Assembly: GCA_002919235.1 (NCBI GenBank)
Contig: PKEX01000002.1
Span: forward strand, 1-36,297
From: Clostridia bacterium
GTDB lineage: Bacteria; Bacillota; Limnochordia; DTU080; RSA5
DNA length: 36,297 nt
Direction: 5' to 3'
Within the stretch, counting starts at the first letter, position 1. Each line of letters begins with the position of its first letter. A model generated the notes under the pieces. It was not told the DNA's origin, ran no database searches, and saw only the letters and a program-made list of their open reading frames with translations. Made by a program: the position numbers and the translations under genes. Positions 15,407 to 23,250 of the stretch are shown here, one piece after another.

Positions 15407-16483
15407 TCAGCTAGGCTTTGGCCTCCCGGCGGTCCGCCGCCAGAAGCGGCGGCAGACGCCATAGACGAGCCGGGCCCTGAGGCCTGCCCGGGAGAGCAGC
15501 GCCCGCGCGGGAGCCTCCAGGCCTTGCTGTCTCACCTTGGGGTTGGACAGGTAGAGGCCGAGCAGCCCTTCGACGACGGCGAGGTGGAAGGGCGAGGCCG
15601 AAAGGCCCCGGGCTTCGGCCAGCGCCCGCCGCAGAATCCAGTCCAGCCGCGCATCCCTCTGCGCCGCGTTCTCGTAGAAGCTCACGAAGTTCAGATCGTT
15701 CTCGCGCCGGTCCTCCTCCTGGTCGATGAAGTAGTCCAGCAAGATGTGAAGGGCGGCGATCCACGGGAAGTACGCCGCTTCCAGGCGTTCCGCCGCCTCG
15801 TAGGGGGCGCGGCGCGCCGCTTCCGCCGCCAGGGCGAAGATGCCCAGCGTCGAGCCGGTGGCGGCGGCAAACTCCCACCAGAAGAGCTCGGTGCGCCCTC
15901 CCGTGTTCCGGAGAAACCATTCCGTCAGTGCGGGCACGCGGCGCTCCGGCTCGATGTGCTTGTAGCACTGGAGATCGACGTAAAGGCGGACAAGGCGGGT
16001 GATTCGCGCACGGTAGGCCTCGTACCGGGGCAGCGCCGCCAGCGCTTCCCGGCAGGCGGCCACCAGGGATTCCAGGTACCCGCCGTCCTCTTTGTGGGGA
16101 TGGTGGGCGTAATACCGGCTTCCGGGACGGGAAACCAGTCCCACCGCGTCCAGCATGGACTGGTGGAGCCGGCGGAAGTCCACGAGATTCAGGCTTTCCG
16201 TCCGGTCACACAGGTTGTCCAGGTAGTCGCTGATGGTCTGGAAGGCGACGATGAACCGCACCAGTTCCAGGGACACCCGCTCTTCCAGCGACCACGCCGC
16301 GAACACGGCGCCTCCTTCGCAGTGGAACCGCTTGTGCGCCAGGCTGGCTTCGGCCTGCGACCGGAGGGCCGGTTCCGGAATGGCCCGGGCCCTCTCCTGC
16401 CACCGCTCCAGCTCCCGGGCGACGACGGGGAGCACCCGGGTGAGGTGGCGCCGGGTAATGAGAAGCGGCGCCGCCGCCGCCAC
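15407..16483 (-). CDS. ytpB: Tetraprenyl-beta-curcumene synthase (YtpB/DUF2600)
   Basis: 358-residue DUF2600 protein. Bacillus YtpB cyclises C35 heptaprenyl diphosphate to tetraprenyl-beta-curcumene, a precursor of sesquarterpenes reported in spores, and lacks the canonical class I motif. Here the aspartate motifs are ISDYLDNLCDR (85-94) and LLDYFIDQEEDRRENDLNF (249-266), which match that family, as does HCEGGAVFAAWSLEERV. The listed start is GTG at 16483, which has no nearby Shine-Dalgarno. The only strong AGGAGG upstream precedes an in-frame CTG at about 16510, a possible alternative start. No polyprenyl synthase or triterpene cyclase lies in the window, so the pathway's other genes are elsewhere. 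Confidence 0.9.
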   Translation of the reverse strand: MAAAAPLLITRRHLTRVLPVVARELERWQERARAIPEPALRSQAEASLAHKRFHCEGGAVFAAWSLEERVSLELVRFIVAFQTISDYLDNLCDRTESLNLVDFRRLHQSMLDAVGLVSRPGSRYYAHHPHKEDGGYLESLVAACREALAALPRYEAYRARITRLVRLYVDLQCYKHIEPERRVPALTEWFLRNTGGRTELFWWEFAAATGSTLGIFALAAEAARRAPYEAAERLEAAYFPWIAALHILLDYFIDQEEDRRENDLNFVSFYENAAQRDARLDWILRRALAEARGLSASPFHLAVVEGLLGLYLSNPKVRQQGLEAPARALLSRAGLRARLVYGVCRRFWRRTAGRPKPS

Positions 16484-16558
16484 TACCGAGTGTGCGAGAC
16501 CGGCTGCCAGGGAAGGCTCCCTCCTCTCCTGGATACCATTCCCGCGCCGGGCGGCGCG

Positions 16559-16587
16559 AAAAACAGAAAAGCGGCCTTGCGGCCGCT
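16559..16587 (-). terminator. Terminator of korAB
   Basis: Stem AGCGGCC/GGCCGCT with TTGC loop (16570-16587), followed on the minus strand by TTTCTGTTTTT (16569 down to 16559). It lies about 75 bases past the korB stop codon. Confidence 0.82.
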
Positions 16588-16662
16588 CTCTGACCGGTCT
16601 TGAAGGCGCGGCCCGGGAAGGCGCGGCACCCCCTCCGCCTCGTCCCCGGGGATGCCCTGCCT

Positions 16663-17529
16663 CTACCGGAACTGCGCCACCAGCTCCTCGAACTCCTCCT
16701 CCGAGAGCCGCCAGTCGCCGGAGACGATGGGCTCCTCCCGAAAGCCGGGGACTTGCGCCTCGAAGGAGGGCTCGTCGCTCTTGAAGATCAACCCGGTCAC
16801 CAGCTCGTTGTGCTCGATCACGGTCCGAATGGCCAGGCTCCGGTCGGTGGGATCGTACCCCGGCATCTCGTCCAGGTTGACCAGGTTTTCACGGTAGAAA
16901 TCGTAGGTGTTCACCCGGTTGAAGGTGACGCAAGGGCTGATCGCGTTGATCAGCGCGAACCCCTTGTGCTTGATCCCCTCTTCGATCAGCCGGGTGAGCT
17001 GCTTCACATCGCTGGAAAACCCTTGCGCGACGAAAGTGGCTCCGGCGGCCAGCGCGAGCTGGAGGGGCTTGACCGGCCTTTCGATGTTCTTCTGCGGCGA
17101 CGCCTTCGTGGAAAAGCCCAGGTCGCTGGTGGGCGAAATCTGTCCCTTGGTCAGCCCGTACACGTGGTTGTCCATGACGATGTACGTGATGTCCGGGTTG
17201 CGCCGTACCGTGTGCAGGAAGTGCCCCATGCCGATGGCGTAGCCGTCGCCGTCTCCGCCCGCCGCGATGACGGTGAGCGAGCGGTTGGCCAGCTTGATGC
17301 CGGTCGCGGTGGGCAGGGCCCGGCCGTGCACCACGTGCAGGTTGTAGCAGTTGATGTAGTTGCCGATCTTGCCCGAGCAGCCGATGCCGGCCACGATGGC
17401 CACGTCGTGTGGTTTGATCTCCAGGTTGAACAGGGCCCGCTGCAGCGCCGCCAGCACGCCGAAGTCGCCGCAGCCCGGGCACCACCACGACTTCTCATTG
17501 GTCTTGTAATCAGCCAGCTTGAGTGGCAT
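16663..17529 (-). CDS. korB: 2-oxoacid:ferredoxin oxidoreductase beta subunit
   Basis: 288 residues. It binds thiamine diphosphate: the GDGDGYAIGMGH...DNHVYGLTKGQ segment is the metal/TPP motif, and PGCGDFGV near the N terminus is the CPGC cysteine motif that helps hold the [4Fe-4S] cluster, with further cysteines at GIGCSGK and SPCVTF. Together with the fused alpha/gamma subunit it oxidatively decarboxylates a 2-oxoacid, most likely 2-oxoglutarate, to the acyl-CoA and passes electrons to ferredoxin. The ATG at 17529 has AGGAGG upstream and overlaps the end of korA by 20 bases, indicating translational coupling. 2-oxoglutarate is favoured over pyruvate by the two-subunit architecture, but specificity is inferred. 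Confidence 0.92.
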   Translation of the reverse strand: MPLKLADYKTNEKSWWCPGCGDFGVLAALQRALFNLEIKPHDVAIVAGIGCSGKIGNYINCYNLHVVHGRALPTATGIKLANRSLTVIAAGGDGDGYAIGMGHFLHTVRRNPDITYIVMDNHVYGLTKGQISPTSDLGFSTKASPQKNIERPVKPLQLALAAGATFVAQGFSSDVKQLTRLIEEGIKHKGFALINAISPCVTFNRVNTYDFYRENLVNLDEMPGYDPTDRSLAIRTVIEHNELVTGLIFKSDEPSFEAQVPGFREEPIVSGDWRLSEEEFEELVAQFR

Positions 17530-19315
17530 GGAACATGACCTCCTGAACCTTGCTCACGATCTCGCGCGGCAGGAACGGCCGGCCGTCGTACTTGAGCAGG
17601 CTCTCCATCCTGACCAACGGGTCGCTGAGAGGCTTGCCGCCCAGGGCGGCGGCTTCGGCGCGAACGACGTCGCCGACGTGCAGCTTGATCAGCTTTGCCA
17701 GCTGCCCCGTGGCGTTGTTTTCGACTACCAGGGTCATCCTGGCCCGCTTCATCAGGGCCGCCAGTTCTTCGGCCGGGAACGGAGCCAGCACCCGGACGTG
17801 GGCGTGGCCGCAGGCAAGGCCCGCTTCTTCCAGCGCCTTGCGGGCCGCGGCGATGGGGCCTGCCGACGAGCCGAAGCCCACCAGCAGCACGTCCAGCTCC
17901 TGGAGTTCCGCGGGACCCTGGTAGCGGAGGCCGTCCAGCTTGAGCCCTTTCACTTTCCGCAGCCGCTTATCCATCATGGCGACCCGGTTCTTCGGGTCCT
18001 CCGAAACCTTGCCGAACTCATTGTGCTCGACGCCCGTCGCGAGGAACTGCCCATAGGGCTGTCCCGGCAGCGAGCGGGGCGAGATGCCCGACTCCGTCAC
18101 CTTGTAGCGGCGGAAGCCCTCGTCCTTGCTGGCGGCCAGCATTTCCTCGTCGGCGATGAGGCCGCGGTCGATGGTCACCTTGGACAGATCGAGCTCTTCA
18201 ACGGTCTGCTTGTTGAGGCTGAGCGAGAGGTCCATCATGACGAAGACCGGGCACTGGTACCGGTCCGCCAGGTTGAACGCCAGAACGGTGTCGTAGAAGG
18301 CCTCTTGGGCCGAACTGGGCGCCAGCGCGATCCGGGGCGAGTCGCCGTGCGTGCCGAAGAGCGCCGCCATCACGTCGCTCTGCTCATGCTTGGTGGGCAT
18401 CCCCGTGCTGGGCCCGCCCCGCTGGCAGTCGACGATCACCACCGGGATCTCCGCCGCATGGGCCAGGCCGATGGCCTCTTGCATCAACGACAGCCCCGGG
18501 CCCGCCGTGGCCGTCATGGCCCGGGCCCCCGCCGCCCCGGCGCCGATAGCGGTCGTGATGGCCGAGATCTCGTCCTCGCACTGGAGCACCACGCCGCCGA
18601 AGCGGGGGAAATGGCGCTGCAGCCACTCCATGATCTCCGAGGCCGGCGTGATCGGGTAGGCCGACATCACCCGGCAACCCGCGGCCAATGCGCCCAGCGC
18701 CACCGCTTCGTTGCCCATCATGACCAGCTTGGGCTTGCCGTCGGAGGGTGCGAGCTTCCAAGGCGTCTCGAGCACGTGCTCCAGGGCGTAGGCGTATCCC
18801 CGCTGGAGTGCGGCCTCGTTCTGCCTGACGACTTCTTCACCGTGGCGGCCGTAGGTCTTGGCCAGGAGGTCGACGAAAGGTTCCACCGGAAGTCCGAAAA
18901 GGTAGGCGGTGACACCCAGGGCCACCACGTTTTTCACCCGGGTGTTGCCCACCTCGGCGGCGATGTCGGTCATGGGCACTTCCAAAAGGCGCGCCCGGTG
19001 CCCCTCGGGGAGTTTGGCCCCGATGGCCGAGTCGGCGATGACGAAGCCGCCCGGCACCAGCTCGTGGTGGTTGCGGTCGATGGTCTCCTGGTCGATGGCT
19101 ACCAGCACGTGGAGATCGTCCGACGTGGAAGCCACCGGTTCCGTCCCGACGCGAATCTTATAATTGCTGTGCCCGCCCTTGATCCGGGAGCTGAACTCCC
19201 GGTATCCGTACACGTAATACCCCAAACGGTTGCAGACGGTGGCGAAGAGATCGCCGCTGCTTTCGATCCCCTGCCCCTGCTCCCCGCCGATCTTCCACGA
19301 AATGAGGTTTTGCAA
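17510..19315 (-). CDS. korA: 2-oxoacid:ferredoxin oxidoreductase alpha subunit with fused gamma domain
   Basis: 601 residues. The N-terminal 185 residues are the gamma domain (SWKIGGEQGQGIESSGDLFA; REFSSRIKGGHSNYKIRVG). The central part is the alpha pyrimidine-binding domain (GNEAVALGALAAGCRVMSAYPITPASEIMEWL; TATAGPGLSLMQEAIGLA), including the YPITPS-type substrate-binding motif. A transketolase C-like domain ends the protein. This gamma-alpha fusion is typical of KorAB enzymes in Bacillota and Actinobacteria. TTG at 19315 is chosen because AAGGGG lies 9 bases upstream; a TTG three codons earlier touches that sequence. It is divergent from a LysR gene with overlapping promoters, so it is probably controlled by that regulator. 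Confidence 0.93.
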   Translation of the reverse strand: MQNLISWKIGGEQGQGIESSGDLFATVCNRLGYYVYGYREFSSRIKGGHSNYKIRVGTEPVASTSDDLHVLVAIDQETIDRNHHELVPGGFVIADSAIGAKLPEGHRARLLEVPMTDIAAEVGNTRVKNVVALGVTAYLFGLPVEPFVDLLAKTYGRHGEEVVRQNEAALQRGYAYALEHVLETPWKLAPSDGKPKLVMMGNEAVALGALAAGCRVMSAYPITPASEIMEWLQRHFPRFGGVVLQCEDEISAITTAIGAGAAGARAMTATAGPGLSLMQEAIGLAHAAEIPVVIVDCQRGGPSTGMPTKHEQSDVMAALFGTHGDSPRIALAPSSAQEAFYDTVLAFNLADRYQCPVFVMMDLSLSLNKQTVEELDLSKVTIDRGLIADEEMLAASKDEGFRRYKVTESGISPRSLPGQPYGQFLATGVEHNEFGKVSEDPKNRVAMMDKRLRKVKGLKLDGLRYQGPAELQELDVLLVGFGSSAGPIAAARKALEEAGLACGHAHVRVLAPFPAEELAALMKRARMTLVVENNATGQLAKLIKLHVGDVVRAEAAALGGKPLSDPLVRMESLLKYDGRPFLPREIVSKVQEVMFHATQAG

Positions 19316-19351
19316 TGGAGACAACCCCTTCTCGCCTGCTTCCCCTGCGCC

Positions 19352-19384
19352 TTCATTCTAACACCGGACTGTGTTATAATGCAA
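19352..19384. promoter_or_regulatory. Overlapping divergent promoters with inverted-repeat operator (korAB / lysR)
   Basis: Perfect inverted repeat TAACAC-N6-GTGTTA at 19359-19376. On the plus strand, TTCATT (19352-19357) and a consensus TATAAT (19375-19380) are 17 bases apart, serving the LysR gene. On the minus strand, TTGCAT (19384-19379) and TAGAAT (19360-19355) are 18 bases apart, serving korA. The repeat fills the spacer of both promoters, which fits a LysR-type site that represses its own gene and controls the neighbour. Neither promoter nor binding has been tested. Confidence 0.72.
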
Positions 19385-19444
19385 ATCAATAAACCGAATC
19401 TCTTCGATGCCCCTGAAGAATATCCCCAGCTAGGAGGCGTATCC

Positions 19445-20377
19445 GTGCTGTACCAGTACTTCGAGACCTTTTGCCGCGTCGTCGACGAGGGCAGCTTCAC
19501 CAGCGCCGCCGAGAGCTTGGGGCTCAGCCAGCCGACGGTCACCAAGCACGTGCACGCCCTGGAGAAGAGGATGGGCGCCACGCTGCTTCACCGGGGCCAG
19601 CGCCGCCTGGAACTGACGCCGGCGGGGGAAATTGTCTACAATTACGCCCGGCGCATCCTGCGGGCGGTGCATGACTGCCAGTCGGCCATCCAGGCGCTGA
19701 GCGAGCCGGGCCACGGCGAGCTCTCCATCGGAGCGGTCTTCACCATCGCCCTGTTTACGCTCCCGCCCGTCCTGGAGGTGTACCGTCAGGAGCGCCCCCA
19801 AGTGACGCTGCGAGTCCGCACCGGGACGAACCAGCACATCCTTTCTCTGGTCCTGCACCACGAGGTGGATGTGGGCCTCACCACGGTGCCGCTCTCTCAT
19901 CCTCAAATATCGACCATTCCGCTTTTCAATGATAGGGTCTTGCTGGTGGCCAGCCCCAACAGCCAGTGGGCATCGAAAAAGGCGGTCACCCCCGGGGAGC
20001 TTTCTCAGCTGCCCATGATCTCCTACCAGCGCCACTCGCAGTTTCAAAGCTTTGTCCAAGCCAACTTCGAAGGCGCGGGCATCACGCCCCGAGTGGTCAT
20101 GGAATTCGACAGCCACGAGGCGGTGAAGACCATGGTGCAGCTGGGGCTTGGCGTCGCGATGGTCCCTGAAAGCGCGGTAAGAGACGACCTCGCATCGGGT
20201 CGCCTCGTCGAGCTTACCATTAAGGATTTTCCATCGCTGGCCAGGACGACGTCGCTCATCACGCGGCAAGACCGGCACGAAACGCCGGCCATCGCGTCCT
20301 TTCGCGCGCTGTTGATCCGCCTGCTCCAAGAACCTCGCTTCCGGAACGTGCGCATCCGGCTCACAGAACCTGACTGA
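19445..20377 (+). CDS. LysR-family transcriptional regulator
   Basis: 310 residues, standard LTTR length. Residues 1-60 form the winged HTH: FCRVVDEGSFTSAAESLGLSQPTVTKHVHALE, followed by LGATLLHR-type GATLLHRGQRRLELTPAG. Residues 90-300 form the periplasmic-binding-protein-like effector domain (GELSIGAVFTIALFTLPPVL; VDVGLTTVPL; MVQLGLGVAMVPESAV), which is of the CysB/CbbR/CysL kind. The ligand cannot be told from the sequence. GTG at 19445 follows AGGAGG at 7 bases, and a consensus TATAAT promoter lies 65 bases upstream. Divergence from korAB suggests that it regulates that operon, perhaps sensing a 2-oxoacid or acyl-CoA metabolite. Confidence 0.92.
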   Translation: MLYQYFETFCRVVDEGSFTSAAESLGLSQPTVTKHVHALEKRMGATLLHRGQRRLELTPAGEIVYNYARRILRAVHDCQSAIQALSEPGHGELSIGAVFTIALFTLPPVLEVYRQERPQVTLRVRTGTNQHILSLVLHHEVDVGLTTVPLSHPQISTIPLFNDRVLLVASPNSQWASKKAVTPGELSQLPMISYQRHSQFQSFVQANFEGAGITPRVVMEFDSHEAVKTMVQLGLGVAMVPESAVRDDLASGRLVELTIKDFPSLARTTSLITRQDRHETPAIASFRALLIRLLQEPRFRNVRIRLTEPD

Positions 20378-20564
20378 CGATAATCAGGCCCAGGACGACC
20401 AGCGTCACCAGACCGGCGGCCGCCTTCGTCCAGTCTTCCGCCGAGACGGGGCGCGCCTCGCCGAAAAATTCAACGCTGGCCGCGCGGGCGTTCTCTCGCG
20501 CCAGCTGGCCGAGATCCGCATCGTGAGGATCGACTCTCTCACCCGTGCGAACGGCTTCTTCCAA
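20361..20564 (-). CDS. 67-residue C-terminally anchored membrane protein
   Basis: A small tail-anchored protein: a charged soluble part with VRTGERVDPHDADLGQLARENARAA, then one hydrophobic helix at the end (AAAGLVTLVVLGLIIVSQVL). No family recognised. TTG at 20564 is used because GGAGGG lies 9 bases upstream; the longer frame to 20693 begins inside the SASP terminator. Its stop lies inside the 3' end of the LysR gene (17-base convergent overlap). The arrangement resembles the 46-residue protein at 5.2-5.3 kb, though the sequences differ. Confidence 0.62.
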   Translation of the reverse strand: MEEAVRTGERVDPHDADLGQLARENARAASVEFFGEARPVSAEDWTKAAAGLVTLVVLGLIIVSQVL

Positions 20565-20671
20565 CCGCGTGCACCCTCCTGCGCCGCTGAAGTCCGCCTT
20601 CTTTGTATCATATCCGGCGTCTCTGCGGCAACATTCGACACGGCGGCGCGGCAACCCTCTTCCCGGCCAGC

Positions 20672-20707
20672 GAGAGAAAAAGAAGCCCCCCACACGATGT
20701 GGGGGGC
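20672..20707 (-). terminator. Terminator of the SASP gene
   Basis: Perfect 10-bp stem GCCCCCCACA-CGA-TGTGGGGGGC (20685-20707), followed on the minus strand by TTCTTTTTCTC. It begins 18 bases after the SASP stop codon and should separate this gene from the small membrane protein gene downstream. Confidence 0.88.
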
Positions 20708-20724
20708 AAGAGGCCTTGCGCGTG

Positions 20725-21066
20725 TTAGACGTCCTTGGGTTGCAGCTGTTGCTGCTGCGGCTGGAAGGTCTGGCTGATCGCCTGGCGGAAGCCCTGCTGC
20801 ACGTTCTGGGCCGCTTGGCCGATCAGGGACTGCTCCGCCGCCGCGATCATCCTGCGCACCATATGTCCACCCACAGCGCCCCAGAGCCTCGACGGGATGT
20901 CACCGCCGTAGCCTCCGGTCTGTCCCGTGTACCACTGCTGCAAGAGCTGCGCCTGAGCGTCGCCCGACGTGCTCGCGACCTCCTGAGCCACCTCGTACTT
21001 GAAGCGCTCAAGAGCCTGCGCAGCTTGAGGCAGGAGAGGCTGATTTCTCTGCTGTCCGGCAGCCAC
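20725..21066 (-). CDS. Alpha/beta-type small acid-soluble spore protein (SASP), divergent
   Basis: 113 residues. SASPs coat and protect spore DNA and are degraded by the GPR protease at germination. The two family signatures are present: ALERFKYEVAQEV (around 18-30; consensus MKYEIA.E, the GPR site) and GAVGGHMVRRMIAAAEQSLIG (63-83; consensus GGEITKRLV..AEQ.L). Between them sits a longer, Gly/Tyr-rich insert (QQWYTGQTGGYGGDIPSRLW), and the protein continues into a glutamine-rich tail (FQPQQQQLQPKDV). Classical members are only 60-75 residues, so both ends are extended. GTG at 21066 is chosen because AAGGGAGG lies 8 bases upstream; a GTG three codons earlier overlaps it. Confidence 0.82.
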   Translation of the reverse strand: MAAGQQRNQPLLPQAAQALERFKYEVAQEVASTSGDAQAQLLQQWYTGQTGGYGGDIPSRLWGAVGGHMVRRMIAAAEQSLIGQAAQNVQQGFRQAISQTFQPQQQQLQPKDV

Positions 21067-21089
21067 GTCTCGCACCTCCCTTCAGGCGA

Positions 21090-21118
21090 TAGTGTGCCAC
21101 GCGCTTTTCGCAGCATGA
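21090..21118 (-). promoter_or_regulatory. Possible forespore sigma-G-type promoter of the SASP gene
   Basis: On the minus strand TCATG (21118-21114) and CACACTA (21096-21090) are 17 bases apart, 24 bases before the GTG start. They match the sigma-F/G consensus (GMATR and CATNHTA) at 4 of 5 and 6 of 7 positions. The known sigma-G control of SASP genes supports the call; the sequence match alone is modest. Confidence 0.45.
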
Positions 21119-21143
21119 TGGCAGTGTATGCCGCCCTAAGAGG

Positions 21144-21163
21144 TGCGCCGCCGGCGCGGCGCA
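21144..21163 (-). terminator. Weak hairpin after ispG
   Basis: Stem TGCGCCG/CGGCGCA with a 6-base loop, 6 bases past the ispG stop. There is no clear T tract, only TCTTA, so termination here is possible but unproven. Confidence 0.35.
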
Positions 21164-21168
21164 GGGAG

Positions 21169-22404
21169 TCAGCCGCTCCGGCTGGCCTCGACCGGCCCGA
21201 ACCGGCGCTGGACGTAGTCGTCGAGGATCCGGATGAACTCCTCGACGATGCCTTCTCCTCTCAACGTGGTCACCAGCTTCCCGTCGATGAAGACCGGCGC
21301 CTTGGGCTCTTCGAACGTGCCGGGCAGCGAAATGCCTATGTCGGCGTGCTTGCTCTCGCCCGGCCCGTTCACCACGCAGCCCATCACCGCCACCTTCAGC
21401 TCTTCCACCCCGGGGAAGCGGCGGCGCCACTCGGGCATCCGCTGGTGGATGTGGTTTTGGACCTTCTCCGCCATCTGCTGGAAAAAGGTGCTGGTGGTCC
21501 GGCCGCAGCCGGGGCAAGACGTGACTTCCGGGGCGAACTTGCGCAGGCCCAGCGACTGGAGGATCTGCTGTGCGACCCGCACCTCTTCGGCCCGGTCCCC
21601 GCCCGGCGAAGGCGTGAGCGAGACCCGGATGGTGTCGCCGATCCCCTCCTCCAACAGGATCGCGAGGGCCGCCGTGCTGGCGACGATCCCCTTCATCCCC
21701 ATGCCGGCCTCCGTGAGCCCTAGGTGCAGCGGGTAGTCGCAGGCCGCCGCCAGGGTGCGGTAGACCCGGATCAAGTCGTTCACCTGCGAGAGCTTGGCGC
21801 TGATGACGATCTTGTCGTGGGCCAGCCCGAACCGCTCCGCCATGGCCGCGGAACGCAGCGCGCTCTCCACCATCGCGTCCAGCATCACCGACTTGGCGTC
21901 TTTGGGGTCGGGGCGCTTCGCGTTTTCGTCCATCATCTCGGTGAGGAGCCGCTGGTCCAGGGAGCCCCAGTTCACGCCGATCCGCACCGGCTTGTCGTGG
22001 ATGATCGCCTGCTCGATGATGGCCCGGAAGTTCTCGTCGTGGTACTGCCGGGCGCCGACGTTTCCCGGATTGATCCGGTACTTGGCCAGCGCTGCGGCGC
22101 ACTCGGGGTACTTGGTCAGCAGGATGTGGCCGTTGTAGTGGAAATCTCCGATGAGGGGCGTGCGGACCCCCATCGCGTCCAAGCGCTCCACGATGCGGGG
22201 GACGGCCCGGGCCGCGTCTTCGTTGTTCACCGTCACCCGGACCAGCTCGCTGCCGGCCTCGGCCAGCCTCGCCACCTGGTCCGCGGTCTTGACCACATCG
22301 GCCGTGTCGGTGTTGGTCATCGACTGGACGACCACCGGATGGCCTCCGCCGATCCACACATGGCCGACCTTCACGGCCACCGACCGGCGTCGAACGATCG
22401 ACAT
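21169..22404 (-). CDS. ispG: 4-hydroxy-3-methylbut-2-enyl diphosphate synthase (flavodoxin/ferredoxin)
   Basis: 411-residue [4Fe-4S] enzyme of the MEP pathway that reductively converts ME-cPP to HMBPP, supplying isoprenoid precursors. The N-terminal TIM barrel carries [32 protein letters not shown] and GVNWGSL. The C-terminal reductase-like domain supplies the cluster cysteines in SCPGCGRT and [19 protein letters not shown] at 22404 is preferred over the longer GTG frame since the residues following it match the conserved N terminus of IspG and AGGTGG lies 5 bases upstream. Isoprenoids made here could feed the C35 terpene synthase at 15.4-16.5 kb; reduced ferredoxin is a plausible electron donor. 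Confidence 0.96.
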   Translation of the reverse strand: MSIVRRRSVAVKVGHVWIGGGHPVVVQSMTNTDTADVVKTADQVARLAEAGSELVRVTVNNEDAARAVPRIVERLDAMGVRTPLIGDFHYNGHILLTKYPECAAALAKYRINPGNVGARQYHDENFRAIIEQAIIHDKPVRIGVNWGSLDQRLLTEMMDENAKRPDPKDAKSVMLDAMVESALRSAAMAERFGLAHDKIVISAKLSQVNDLIRVYRTLAAACDYPLHLGLTEAGMGMKGIVASTAALAILLEEGIGDTIRVSLTPSPGGDRAEEVRVAQQILQSLGLRKFAPEVTSCPGCGRTTSTFFQQMAEKVQNHIHQRMPEWRRRFPGVEELKVAVMGCVVNGPGESKHADIGISLPGTFEEPKAPVFIDGKLVTTLRGEGIVEEFIRILDDYVQRRFGPVEASRSG

Positions 22405-22507
22405 GCGCTCCACCTGCCCCGTGCGCCCGGCGGGGCCCCTTGCCTCACCGGCGTCTTTCACCTCCCCTAATTATAACGGATGAACCCGTCCGGATGCAGC
22501 CGGCCCG

Positions 22508-23098
22508 CTATCCCCCGCTCTCGCCGCCGCCCGGAGTCACGCTTGCCGGCGCCGCGCCGGCGCTTCCCTCCTGCCCGGCCCTTTTCTCCTCTTCCCCCGC
22601 CTGCTGGACCAGGACATGCTCGAAGTAGCGGTCCGCCACCCGCGGGAAGTTGCCCGGATCGAACCCGTTCCAGTTGATCCGGGCGAACGTCTCCCCCGAA
22701 AGCGCGACCCGGAAGACGGGCACGTCCTCGAGGCGGTGGCCCCACACGTCCCTGAGCGAGTCGGTCCGGGCCTCAAACGAGGTTTCGAGGACCGGCAGGC
22801 CCGTGCGCGCCAGCTCCCGGAAGAACCGCTGGGCCGCCTCTTGCAGCGTCTTGGGACTCAGGGACGAGGTCTTCTGCTGCACCCGGACGACCCACCCGCC
22901 CGGCTCCCGCCGCGCTTCGACCAGCTTGACGGCGGAGGCCGCCACCTTGAGTTCCCTCAGTTCCCGCTCTTCCGGGGTGAGGCTGGGCAGCCGCACCTTG
23001 GCAGGCTCGTCCCCGCCCCCCAGCGCGCCGGCGAGGAGCGTGCCGCCGCCGATGGCCACCGCTGCCAGCACCGCCAGGACCCAGCTCCACCTCTTCAC
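22508..23098 (-). CDS. Membrane-anchored extracytoplasmic protein of unknown function
   Basis: 196 residues. A single N-terminal hydrophobic helix (KRWSWVLAVLAAVAIGGGTLLAGALGG) is followed by an extracytoplasmic domain with alternating beta-like segments: KVAASAVKLVEARREPGGWVVRVQQ and FRVALSGETFARINWNGFDPGNFPRVADRYFEHVLV. There is no lipobox cysteine, so it is an anchored rather than lipid-modified protein. The C terminus is low-complexity Gly/Ala/Glu. GTG at 23098 follows GGGGGAG at about 8 bases. It is about 100 bases upstream of ispG on the same strand. Family not recognised. Confidence 0.68.
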   Translation of the reverse strand: MKRWSWVLAVLAAVAIGGGTLLAGALGGGDEPAKVRLPSLTPEERELRELKVAASAVKLVEARREPGGWVVRVQQKTSSLSPKTLQEAAQRFFRELARTGLPVLETSFEARTDSLRDVWGHRLEDVPVFRVALSGETFARINWNGFDPGNFPRVADRYFEHVLVQQAGEEEKRAGQEGSAGAAPASVTPGGGESGG

Positions 23099-23250
23099 CC
23101 GTGCCGCTCCCCCCTTTCGCGGGCGCCGCCGTCTTGCGCGGTACCGTTCTCCCGGTAGCATGGCCCGCCGGGCGGTCCGCTAGCCCCGCCGGCGCCGCGG
23201 CAGGGCGTCCGCCATATGATGAAGGCCGCGAACGAGAGGAGGCGAGACCC

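Noticed and set aside
17519-20377. 952-residue plus-strand open frame covering korA and the LysR gene
   Set aside because: Only the last 310 residues (from GTG 19445) are a real LysR protein. The rest is a stop-free antisense reading of korA, typical of GC-rich genes.
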